Source of the DNA: Chloroflexota bacterium
GTDB lineage: Bacteria; Chloroflexota; Anaerolineae; Aggregatilineales; Phototrophicaceae
Assembly: GCA_011523735.1 (NCBI GenBank)
Contig: WTGB01000048.1
Location: 1 to 64,000, forward strand
DNA: 64,000 nt
Direction of reading: 5' to 3'
How positions within the stretch are numbered: the stretch's first letter is position 1; every line of letters begins with the position of its first letter. Both the position numbers and the translations under genes were made by a program. The notes under the pieces are model-generated. The model did no database searches and was not told the origin of the DNA. It was given only the letters and a program-made list of their open reading frames with translations. Shown piece after piece: positions 52,138 through 59,956 of the stretch.

Positions 52138-53247
52138 TCACTCCGGAGAAAATCGCGCACGGCAGTATTGCATAGGTCCGGTGCTCTCGGCAAGCCCCTT
52201 TAATTCGAGCATTGTCAAGGTGCTGGTGACAGTAGCGGTCGGCAATTGCGTCTGACGCACGATGAGATCGACATGAACGGGGTCGGCGCTCAATTGCTGG
52301 TAGATAATGTCCTCCAATTCGTTTGCCGGCTGAATCTCCCGGGCTTGAATGCGCGTCTGGACATTCCTGTGGGACAGATCCAATTCGTCGAGAATGTCAT
52401 CGACTTCGACTACCATCTTTGCGCCTTCTTGTATGAGCAGGTTGCAGCCTCTGCCCGTCGGGCTGAATATGTTGTGTGGAACGGCGAAGACATCGCGTCC
52501 CTGATCAATCGCGTGCGAAACAGTGTTGAGAGCGCCGCTCTTGGTCGGTGCTTCCGCAACAAGCAGCCCCAGAGAAAGCCCGCTGATAAGCCGGTTGCGC
52601 TGCGGGAAGTTTTTCGCCAGTGGCGCTGTGCCGAGCGGCATCTCGCTGATGATGGCGCCGTCAGCGACAATCTCTTCGGCAAGATCGCTGTTTTCCCGCG
52701 GATAAACCCGGTCGATGCCAGTGGCTACTACCGCGATTGTTCGCCCCCCGGCGGTCAGCGCCCCTCGATGCGCCGCCGCGTCGATGCCTTGCGCCAAGCC
52801 GGATACGATGGTGATGCCCTGCTCCGCCAACTGACGCGCAAGCTGATTTGCCGCATCCCAACCGTATCGACTCGCTTTGCGCGTGCCGACAATTGCCAGG
52901 CATTTATCATCCGCATCAGGTAAGTTGCCGCGGATATAGAGGACCAGCGGGCGATCGGGTAGCGAGCGCAAGAGTTGGGGATAAGCCTCATCTCCAAGCG
53001 TGATCAGCGATGCGCCTGACTGCGCCACCCGATCCGTTTCCCGCGTGAGATCGATTCCACGGCGGCCCGCGCAAAACTGACGCAGCAGCGGACCAGGCAA
53101 ATCCAAGTGCAGCAGGTTTGCTTCGGACTCAAGCCATAATGCCTCTGCCGAGTCGAAATGGGCGAGCAAGCGGTTAAGTTTGGCGATGCCAAATCTCGGG
53201 ATGAGATGCAATCCCAGCCAATACCGTTGATTATTGGTTGGCTGCAT
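52138..53247 (-). CDS. dprA: DNA-processing protein DprA
   Basis: A 369-residue protein loading RecA onto incoming single-stranded DNA in natural transformation. A helical SAM-like N-terminus (about 1-70) is followed by the Rossmann-type DNA_processg_A domain (LAIVGTRKASRYG, TIVSGLAQGIDAAAHRGAL, FPQRNRLISGLS) and a C-terminal winged helix (about 310-365). Length is complete. It lies downstream of rimM by 75 bases. Confidence 0.95.
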   Translation of the reverse strand: MQPTNNQRYWLGLHLIPRFGIAKLNRLLAHFDSAEALWLESEANLLHLDLPGPLLRQFCAGRRGIDLTRETDRVAQSGASLITLGDEAYPQLLRSLPDRPLVLYIRGNLPDADDKCLAIVGTRKASRYGWDAANQLARQLAEQGITIVSGLAQGIDAAAHRGALTAGGRTIAVVATGIDRVYPRENSDLAEEIVADGAIISEMPLGTAPLAKNFPQRNRLISGLSLGLLVAEAPTKSGALNTVSHAIDQGRDVFAVPHNIFSPTGRGCNLLIQEGAKMVVEVDDILDELDLSHRNVQTRIQAREIQPANELEDIIYQQLSADPVHVDLIVRQTQLPTATVTSTLTMLELKGLAESTGPMQYCRARFSPE

Positions 53248-53322
53248 AAAGGTCCGTCAATGATTGTGAACAGAACCAGCATATCAGCGACGGAATTTTC
53301 TTGTCAAGTCTGCTGGCTTTTC

Positions 53323-53859
53323 TCAGTCGGGGAACAAGCCTTCGGGCAGTGTCATCGTGACGACTCGCGCCTCAAAGTCGATGCTGGCAATCGTTTCCTC
53401 ATGCGCCGGAATGAGCAGTTCGCCGTGAAACTCGTTTTCGACAATGTATACATCGTTGGCGCCGGTCTGCAAGACTTCTTTGATAAGTCCAATTTCCGCG
53501 CCGTCCGCGATCACGCTTAAGCCGATCAACTGAAACAGATAGTACTGACCGTCTTCCAGAGGCGTCGCCTGTTCAATGTCGATCATGACAAGTTTGTCGC
53601 GCATTAACTCGGCTTCATCGCGACTGCTGACGCCGGCAAAACTCAGGAGCGCGTAGGCTTTATTGAAGCGTAAGCCATCAAGTTCAACTTTGTTCTTGCG
53701 CTTGTCTGATGGCGAATCCGCCAAGTAGACATATTTCAGCGATGGAAGATGCTCGCGATTGTCGGTAAGCACGCGCATACGCACTTCGCCGCGCACACCA
53801 TGAGGCCGCAGCACTTCGCCGATTACCAGATAGGCAGGTTTATCCCGCTGCTGCGCCAC
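53323..53859 (-). CDS. rimM: Ribosome maturation factor RimM
   Basis: A 178-residue protein assisting 30S head assembly by binding S19. The N-terminal RimM domain has IGEVLRPHGVRGEVRM. The C-terminal PRC-barrel has GQYYLFQLIGLSVI and GANDVYIV, with a family-like ending RVVTMTLPEGLF. It follows khpA by six bases in the usual rpsP-khpA-rimM order. Confidence 0.95.
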   Translation of the reverse strand: MAQQRDKPAYLVIGEVLRPHGVRGEVRMRVLTDNREHLPSLKYVYLADSPSDKRKNKVELDGLRFNKAYALLSFAGVSSRDEAELMRDKLVMIDIEQATPLEDGQYYLFQLIGLSVIADGAEIGLIKEVLQTGANDVYIVENEFHGELLIPAHEETIASIDFEARVVTMTLPEGLFPD

Positions 53860-53865
53860 CGGATT

Positions 53866-54117
53866 TTATTCGATTTCGAGGATTACGCGGCGGCGCCGCT
53901 CGTGGCCGCGATCATCAGACGAAGAGGCGGCGCGCAGCAAAGCGCGGATGGAATTCGCTACCCGGCCGTTGCGCCCGATCACGCGACCCATATCACCCGG
54001 AGCGACCGAAAGCTCGAGAACGACGCTTCGGCCGCTATCCTTGCGCTTAATGCTGACATCTTCGGGCGAGTTGACAAGATTCTCGGCGATGTACTGAAGC
54101 AGTTCTTCTTCTACCAT
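53866..54117 (-). CDS. khpA: KH-domain RNA-binding protein KhpA
   Basis: An 83-residue single KH domain. The RNA-binding GxxG loop is in MGRVIGRNGRVANSIRALL. The protein usually pairs with KhpB and affects cell-wall growth or translation. It lies between rpsP and rimM, the standard arrangement, with 11 and 6 base spacers. The C-terminus is more basic (RGHERRRR) than in many homologues. Confidence 0.93.
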   Translation of the reverse strand: MVEEELLQYIAENLVNSPEDVSIKRKDSGRSVVLELSVAPGDMGRVIGRNGRVANSIRALLRAASSSDDRGHERRRRVILEIE

Positions 54118-54128
54118 TTGCGGGACAC

Positions 54129-54551
54129 CTAACTCTCGGCTTCGGCAGATTGTTCGGCTGCGAGCCTGGCAGCTTCCCGAGCTTTGATTTTACTCTCGCC
54201 ATCGCCCGGCGCGGGATAATTGGTCTTCGGGCTGGGCAGTTCGCCGCGATTGGCTTCGGCTTCTTTGACGAGATCTTCCAGGCTTTCCCCAGCGCGCAGC
54301 CGCTGAAAGCGTTCCCAAGTGCCGGTGTGCTCCAGAAGGCGCCGGACGGCGTCGCTGGGTTGCGCGCCAACGCTCAGCCAGTAAAGCGCGCGCTCTTCCT
54401 CAATGATTTCGGTGGCGGGACGGGTGCGCGGATTGTAGTGGCCGATGTTTTCCAGATAGCTGCCATTGCGCGCCTTGCGTTGGTCAGTGACGACAACGCG
54501 ATAGCTGGGCTGGCGTTTCAAGCCTTGACGGCGCAAGCGAATACGAACCAT
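54129..54551 (-). CDS. rpsP: 30S ribosomal protein S16
   Basis: A 140-residue S16. The core MVRIRLRRQGLKRQPSYRVVV and IGHYNPRTRP is typical. A C-terminal extension of about 50 residues, Ala/Glu/Lys-rich, exceeds the usual 80-90 residue length. ATG 54551 is set by AGGAG seven bases upstream; the longer frame to 54593 lies in the leader. Confidence 0.96.
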   Translation of the reverse strand: MVRIRLRRQGLKRQPSYRVVVTDQRKARNGSYLENIGHYNPRTRPATEIIEEERALYWLSVGAQPSDAVRRLLEHTGTWERFQRLRAGESLEDLVKEAEANRGELPSPKTNYPAPGDGESKIKAREAARLAAEQSAEAES

Positions 54552-54653
54552 GTATCTTCTCCTGTTCTTCCACAAACCCTCGTGCCCATGCAAGGCGGAG
54601 GTGTCTTTTCTTTACAAGTGCGGCAGACCTTTCGCTGCCGCCGAGCGGCCGGC

Positions 54654-55991
54654 TCAGGCGGTCAAGCCGGGGATATTGGGTAGCTTCCCTCTGCTGATTT
54701 GATTCATGAGTCGGCTCATTTGCTGGAATTGTTTGAGCAACTCGTTAACATCGCGAACTTCAACGCCGCTGCCGTCAGCGATGCGGCGCTTGCGGCTGGC
54801 TTTGAGAATGCGCGGGCGGCGCCGTTCTTGCGGCGTCATGGAATTTATAATCGCCTCGACTTTCTTGATCCGCTTCTCGATATCTTCGTCGTTGAAGTCG
54901 CTCTGCATCTGCAATTTGGACATGCCCGGAATCATGCCTAGGACCTTGCCCAGCGGTCCCATCCGGCGGATTTTCTGCAATTGATCGAGAAAGTCCTGCA
55001 AAGTGAATTCGTTCTTCATGATCTTGCTTTGCAGGCGCAGGGCTTCTTCTTCTTCGTAGAGCGTCTCAGTCTTCTCAATCAAGGACATGATATCGCCCAT
55101 GCCGAGGATACGTTGGGCAATGCGGTCCGGGTGGAACAGCTCCAGCGTATCGGCGCTCACCTTTTCGCCAGTGCCCATAAACTTGATCGGGACGCCGGTC
55201 ACAGCGCGCATCGAAAGAGCCGCGCCACCGCGCGCATCGCCATCCACTCGCGTCAGCACCAAACCCGTGATGCCGAGGCTCTCATTGAAGCCGCGCGCGA
55301 TGTTTACTGCTTCCTGGCCCGTCATCGCATCGGCGACCAGGAGGATCTCGGCCGGCGAGGAGATGCGCTTGATATCCTCCAATTCGCTCATTCTGGTGTC
55401 ATCGATTTGGAGGCGGCCCGCGGTATCGATCAATACGACATCGATATCAAGTTCCTTGGCTCGCTTGAGGCCGCGCTTGACGATCGCGGGTGGGGAATCT
55501 GACACGCCTTCTTCGTAATACGGTATATTGATCTGCTTCGCTAGCGTGACGAGCTGGTCAACAGCAGCAGGGCGGTAAGTATCGGCGGCGATCATTAGCG
55601 GCTTCCTGCCCTCAGCGCGCAGGTGAAGCGCCAGTTTCGCCGTGTTGGTGGTTTTCCCCGTGCCCTGCAAGCCCACCATCATAATCACATGCGGTTTGCT
55701 GCTCCCGCTATAGTTCAAGCGCCCAGCCTCGCCCAGCATCTCCACCATCTCTTCGTGGATGATCTTGACGACCTGCTCGCTCGGTCTCAGCGCTTTATGA
55801 ACTTCCTCGCCGAGCGCGCGCTCCCGTACGTCTTTGATGAAGTCCTTGACAATCGGCAGGGCGACATCGGCTTCGAGCAGCGCCATACGCACTTCGCGCA
55901 TCACCGCTTTGACGTCAGCTTCCTTGACGCGGCCGCCCTTGCGCAAGCCTTCGAAAGCGGTATCGAGCCTTTGTGACAGTGTTTCGAACAT
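54654..55991 (-). CDS. ffh: Signal recognition particle protein Ffh
   Basis: A protein of about 445 residues that, with 4.5S RNA, targets nascent membrane proteins. The NG GTPase domain shows GLQGTGKTTNTAKLA (G1), DTYRPAAVDQL, DTAGRL (G3) and TRVDGDARGGAALS. The C-terminal methionine-rich M domain (about 325-430) has SRKRRIADGSG for SRP RNA binding. ATG 55991 follows a GGGG stretch; the frame extending to 56042 would cross the promoter. First gene of the ffh-rpsP-khpA-rimM cluster. Confidence 0.96.
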   Translation of the reverse strand: MFETLSQRLDTAFEGLRKGGRVKEADVKAVMREVRMALLEADVALPIVKDFIKDVRERALGEEVHKALRPSEQVVKIIHEEMVEMLGEAGRLNYSGSSKPHVIMMVGLQGTGKTTNTAKLALHLRAEGRKPLMIAADTYRPAAVDQLVTLAKQINIPYYEEGVSDSPPAIVKRGLKRAKELDIDVVLIDTAGRLQIDDTRMSELEDIKRISSPAEILLVADAMTGQEAVNIARGFNESLGITGLVLTRVDGDARGGAALSMRAVTGVPIKFMGTGEKVSADTLELFHPDRIAQRILGMGDIMSLIEKTETLYEEEEALRLQSKIMKNEFTLQDFLDQLQKIRRMGPLGKVLGMIPGMSKLQMQSDFNDEDIEKRIKKVEAIINSMTPQERRRPRILKASRKRRIADGSGVEVRDVNELLKQFQQMSRLMNQISRGKLPNIPGLTA

Positions 55992-56020
55992 GTAATCCCC
56001 AACTGAAAGTACGCCGAGCA

Positions 56021-56049
56021 ATTCTAGGGTAGCCGCCACCAATAGTCAA
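56021..56049 (-). promoter_or_regulatory. Near-consensus promoter of ffh cluster
   Basis: On the minus strand TTGACT (56049-56044) and TAGAAT (56026-56021) are separated by exactly 17 bases, giving a leader of about 23 bases before ATG 55991. Confidence 0.75.
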
Positions 56050-56139
56050 GGTGAGGCTTTGCGCGGTCCAGGGCAATCGTTTCAAATAGAAATTAAAAAT
56101 TGCGCTGACTATGACAAATTTTCCTCATTTTCATAATTC

Positions 56140-56165
56140 GTGGGGGCGATTCTGTGAGTCGCCCG
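56140..56165. repeat. GTAGGGGCGA palindromic repeat, copy 1 of the spacer
   Basis: GGGCGATTC and GAGTCGCCC form a nine-pair hairpin (one G-U) around TGT. It matches the 56759 copy across its length. Confidence 0.65.
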
Positions 56166-56758
56166 AAACCCACCGCGAAAAAACTATCCCCTCATTTTGG
56201 GATGGGGGGCGAAATCCCTACTATACGAGAACATATAGTCGCCCATAGCGCCCCATTCCATGCTACCCTGATCCCATACGCGCCTTAACAACCGCATAGC
56301 TCAACCAACCGCCCTACTGGAATTGGAACTTTGTTGGACAAAAAATATTCCGCCTTCCAACTAAAAGTTCTACAAAACGCCAAAAACGCAGCCCGATTCC
56401 CTCTGTGTCCTCGATCGACTCGGAGTCCTCGGTGGCAAAATCCTGCCCGCCCTTCACAACCGAATCGCGCTGCGGCTCGCCGGAGGGGTATCCCCCAAAA
56501 ACGCCTCTATCCCTGTACTGTATCAATATACTTGAGCGATTCATTGGGTTTATCTTGGGCGCTTTGGAAGCACTACGGCAAGTCCCTCTGTGTCTCCGTC
56601 GCCAACACAATCTGTCCCACTTCCACCCAACATCGAAAAAAGCCCCCCCTCTGGGCTGAGGAGCGAACACCTTTTCAAAACTGTGTTCTGTAAGCCAACT
56701 TTCTGTTCCATTTTGACGAGAAATCGCCAATTCTTCTTGCCTCAACTGTGCGAAATCC

Positions 56759-56788
56759 GTAGGGGCGACTCGGTGAGTCGCCCGCAAA
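56759..56788. repeat. GTAGGGGCGA palindromic repeat, copy 2 of the spacer
   Basis: GGGCGACTC (56763-56771) and GAGTCGCCC (56775-56783) are perfectly complementary around GGT. This is the best-preserved copy in the window and is flanked by GTAG and CGCAAA, shared with the 41112 copy. Confidence 0.7.
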
Positions 56789-56978
56789 TCACCATTTTTA
56801 ACGCCGACAATAACTGTCCGGCAAACATGTCCGCTCCTCAGCCCCTTGTGGGAGACGGGTTTGGGGTGAGAGGCCACCCTAGAACATGGTCTACAATTCC
56901 CCGCCAATTCATGATAAAATATACCCATCCGCACATTAACAACCACATAACCCAGACCGTCGTCTCTCCCTTTCCGTA

Positions 56979-57015
56979 ATTTCCCGTACAAAAAAATATT
57001 CCATTTACGGGAAAT
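56979..57015. repeat. Inverted repeat downstream of MFS gene
   Basis: ATTTCCCGT (56979-56987) and ACGGGAAAT (57007-57015) pair perfectly around a 19-base A-rich loop. A second ACGGGAAA follows at 57018-57025 and a near copy, TTTCCGT, precedes at 56971, so each arm is doubled. It could terminate the MFS transcript, but no T tract follows on the minus strand. Confidence 0.5.
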
Positions 57016-57131
57016 CTACGGGAAACGTCCGAATCCGCCCTCCGATTCCTTCTGTGGTGAGCAGACTGTGCTCTCGGCCAATCTCACAGCCAGCCTCGCC
57101 CGATATGCTCCGCTACAAGCTGCGGTGACGC

Positions 57132-58328
57132 TCAGGATGTCCCATGCCCGCCAGATGGCACGAAGCGATACATGACGAAGAAGGCGACAAAACCGAGGAG
57201 GCCGGCGATCAAACCAATGACCAGAAAATTGCCGTCGCTCAACTTGTAGATAAGCCCGCCGAGCGCCGCGCCCGAAACGCGTCCGAGCGAATGCGCGCCC
57301 ATGTTCGCGCTCATCATAATCGCGCGGGACTTCGGCATGATCTCGGTGAAGAGCGGCAAGGAGGCTACGATCGCCGCCTCAATACTGATGAACATGACGA
57401 ATATGCCCAACATCGCCAGCGGCAAGCTGAAGCTCAAGGCGGGAATGATAAGAAAACAGACGGCAGCCACGAGCATTCCGTACATTGAAGTCTGCTTGAT
57501 GCCGAAGCGGTCGGCGACAGCGATGACGATGAACTCGCCGATGACTTCCGCAACCGCTATAACAATTGTGATGGCGCCGAGCGCGGTGAGCAGCAAGTCG
57601 AACGCGTCTTCCATCCATAAGCCGTAATTGATGAAGAATATCTCGTGCGAAACTGTCAAGCAGAGCGAAAAAAGCAGAGCGAATACCGCTGGCGGATGGG
57701 CGCTCACTGTCCGCATCGCCACCAGCGGATTGATGACGCGGAGCCGCCGCAGATGCTGCTCGGGCTTTCTGTCCGAATCGACGAGGAACCAGACAGCCAG
57801 TGCTCCCAAGCCCAGCACAATTGCCAGGAACAGGAATACGGCCTGCAGGGAACTGGCATCGAGGAGGAAGCCGGCAACGGGCGCGGCGATGAGCAGCGAA
57901 AGCGCCCAGCTGAGTTCCGCAAAGCCCATGACGCGGGCACGGCGGCTGAAGTGGATGGTATCGCCAAAATAGGCTTGAATGGTCGGGTCGTAAATGGTTT
58001 TGCCAATGCCGAGAGCGAACATGACCACGACGAAAACGCCATAATCGGAAAAGACGGCGCTGAGCAGGCTCATGCCCGACATCACAAGCAGGACGCCAAC
58101 CATCACCGCTTTGCGCCCGTAATGGGCGGAGATCGTGCCGAGAACGGGACTAAGCAAACCAGCGCCGTTCGTCAGCGCGATGACATTTTGAATGCTGTCG
58201 GCGGATACGCTGAAAGTCGTGCCGATCGCGGAAACAAAAGGATAAGGAAAGCGCCTGGAGATATTGATAACCAGGCGACCAAATACGATGGCTAGGATTG
58301 ACCAAACAAGTTGTTTATTCACCTGCAA
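57132..58328 (-). CDS. Major facilitator superfamily transporter
   Basis: A 398-residue MFS protein with about 12 hydrophobic helices. The loop 2-3 motif lies in GTISAHYGRKAVMVG and a related RFGIKQTS sits in the second half. A central cytoplasmic loop rich in Arg (DRKPEQHLRRLR) divides the halves. Substrate unknown; an efflux role is typical for this size class. It is the last gene of the unit that begins beyond the window end, 20 bases after the phosphatase-fold gene. Confidence 0.88.
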   Translation of the reverse strand: MQVNKQLVWSILAIVFGRLVINISRRFPYPFVSAIGTTFSVSADSIQNVIALTNGAGLLSPVLGTISAHYGRKAVMVGVLLVMSGMSLLSAVFSDYGVFVVVMFALGIGKTIYDPTIQAYFGDTIHFSRRARVMGFAELSWALSLLIAAPVAGFLLDASSLQAVFLFLAIVLGLGALAVWFLVDSDRKPEQHLRRLRVINPLVAMRTVSAHPPAVFALLFSLCLTVSHEIFFINYGLWMEDAFDLLLTALGAITIVIAVAEVIGEFIVIAVADRFGIKQTSMYGMLVAAVCFLIIPALSFSLPLAMLGIFVMFISIEAAIVASLPLFTEIMPKSRAIMMSANMGAHSLGRVSGAALGGLIYKLSDGNFLVIGLIAGLLGFVAFFVMYRFVPSGGHGTS

Positions 58329-58348
58329 CTCAATTCGAGTGGGTCGGA

Positions 58349-59266
58349 TTAGGCATGGTCGGAGAGCATTCTATCACAAGCGCGAACGAAATCAGTGAGG
58401 CTGGAGTAGCCCTCCGCGAACTCGGCCGCCCGTTCGCCGATGATGACTGTCGGGACATCGTTCAGCGTGTGGCGGCGGCTGCTGAGGTCTTCCATATTGC
58501 CGTGGTCGCTTGTGATGACGACTAGTCCCTCTGTGTCATCCCACTCGTCCAATAGGCCCCGGAGGACGGCGTCGAAGCGTTCGAGCGTTTCAATGCCGCG
58601 CTTGAGCGTGCCGCGATGACCAATCCGGTCCGTCAGCCAATGGGAGTGGAAGCTGAAGTCAAACTGCCGAGCGAGCTTAGCCAACAGGCATCCCGCTTCG
58701 CGCGCAGAATACGTCGGCAAGTCAGGGATTTTGAGGTAGTTGCGCCAACTGTCTGTCGTCCATTCCGCGGTCAATGCGCGCTTCTGAATAACATCGTCCA
58801 GCGTGAAGTGCGGAAAGCCCGAGGCAAAGGCGGCTTGCTGAATGCTGGATCGCAATGTCTTGCCGCGCGCAAAGTCCGCAAGCAGGCCTGGCGGATAAGC
58901 GGTTAGCAGGCGCGCAGATTTTCCCCGCTGCGTTAGGCGGCGGAAGGCGCTGTGCTCAGCGATGATTTCACGGGTTTTGGCGTCGGGTTTCGGCCCATAG
59001 TGGCGTCCGATTAGCTTTGGCACATTCAAGCCAGTTAAGAGGCTTGCCTGTCCGGTGCCGCTCTGTGGACGACCATGTATGTCGAGCCGGGCATCAGTAG
59101 GGATGAAGATGGCTCGCTCGCTCTCTTGTATACCGGTATTCGCTACCCAGCGTTTTCCATTGCTCAGCTCTCGCATGATTGGCGTATTGGCAGCGGCGAA
59201 GGGATTGATTTCGGGATTGTCTTCACCCAAGCCGATGCCGTCCAGGAAGAGTGTGAGGATTCGCAT
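58349..59266 (-). CDS. Alkaline-phosphatase-superfamily metalloenzyme
   Basis: A 305-residue protein related to phosphoglycerate mutase/phosphopentomutase. MRILTLFLDGIGLGEDNP provides the first metal aspartate, SGTGQASLLTGLN the Thr/Ser nucleophile region, and VVITSDHGNMED the later Asp-His metal ligands. It is much shorter than iPGM (about 510) and lacks its mutase insert, so hydrolysis of a phosphate or sulfate ester is likely. ATG 59266 gives this family start; the open frame upstream to 59383 lies within the neighbouring gene. Confidence 0.82.
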   Translation of the reverse strand: MRILTLFLDGIGLGEDNPEINPFAAANTPIMRELSNGKRWVANTGIQESERAIFIPTDARLDIHGRPQSGTGQASLLTGLNVPKLIGRHYGPKPDAKTREIIAEHSAFRRLTQRGKSARLLTAYPPGLLADFARGKTLRSSIQQAAFASGFPHFTLDDVIQKRALTAEWTTDSWRNYLKIPDLPTYSAREAGCLLAKLARQFDFSFHSHWLTDRIGHRGTLKRGIETLERFDAVLRGLLDEWDDTEGLVVITSDHGNMEDLSSRRHTLNDVPTVIIGERAAEFAEGYSSLTDFVRACDRMLSDHA

Positions 59267-59285
59267 TAGACAGCGCGCGTTTGTC

Positions 59286-59945
59286 TTACGGCTGGTCGCC
59301 GCTGTAAGCGAGGAGGAAGGGGTTGGTCCGCCGTTCCCGCCCGATGCTTGTGGCGCCCATGTGCCCCGGCAAGACCTGCACATCGTCGTCCAGCACCATC
59401 AACTGTTCGAAGATCGAGCGCATGAGCAGGTTGTGATCGCCGCCGGGCAGGTCAGTCCGGCCGATGCTGCCAGCGAAGAGGCTGTCACCGCTGAAGAGTA
59501 TTTTCTGCTCGGGCATATAGAAGCTGAGATGGCCCGGCGCATGTCCCGGCGTGTAGAGGCTGTGAAGGCGGATTCCGTCTTGCGTGATGACTTCCGATTT
59601 GGATGTCAGAAGGCGGTCTGGTTTGGCGGGGGCGGGCAACTCGCCCAAGCCAAAGTACAGCCCTTGAAGGGGGATTTCATCCAGGAGTGTCTCGCATTCT
59701 TCATGGATGTAGAAGGGAATCCCCAGCGCTTCCTTAATGGCAGCGCTGGCCAGGACATGGTCGAGATGGGCGTGAGTCGCGAGCATCAGTTTGATGTTCC
59801 AGTTTTCGGCGGCGGCCGCTGCAAGTATGGCTGACGCGTCGTCAACAGGATCGATCAAGACGGCGTTGCCGGTCTGAATATCGGCGACCAAATAGGCGTT
59901 GGTGGCGAAGGGACCAAGTGTCAGAGACATTATTTTGATGGGCAT
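59286..59945 (-). CDS. Glyoxalase II-like MBL-fold hydrolase
   Basis: A protein of about 219 residues. THAHLDHV is the HxHxDH motif; TPGHAPGHLSFY, FSGDSLFAGSIGRTDL and LPGHMGATSIGRERRTNPFL match the glyoxalase II-like group that cleaves thioesters. ATG 59945 follows GAGGAG closely. It lies 11 bases after murJ and 19 bases before the phosphatase-superfamily gene. Confidence 0.92.
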   Translation of the reverse strand: MPIKIMSLTLGPFATNAYLVADIQTGNAVLIDPVDDASAILAAAAAENWNIKLMLATHAHLDHVLASAAIKEALGIPFYIHEECETLLDEIPLQGLYFGLGELPAPAKPDRLLTSKSEVITQDGIRLHSLYTPGHAPGHLSFYMPEQKILFSGDSLFAGSIGRTDLPGGDHNLLMRSIFEQLMVLDDDVQVLPGHMGATSIGRERRTNPFLLAYSGDQP

Positions 59946-59956
59946 GTATCTCCTCG

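Larger units (their letters stand above)
56050..57131. other. Gene-free spacer with repeats
   Basis: About 1.1 kb between ffh and the MFS gene shows no convincing coding frame: the open frames are short, low in typical amino-acid bias and lack ribosome binding sites. It holds two GTAGGGGCGA palindromes, a long inverted repeat near 57 kb and several similar CCCTCTGTGTC-type stretches (near 56399 and 56583). Base composition is more AT-rich and variable than the flanking genes. The stretch looks like decayed repeat DNA. Confidence 0.6.

Noticed and set aside
56331-56693. Plus-strand frames in the 56-57 kb spacer
   Set aside because: Unusual composition (Pro/Arg/Cys-rich), no ribosome binding site, and they run across repeat-like DNA.
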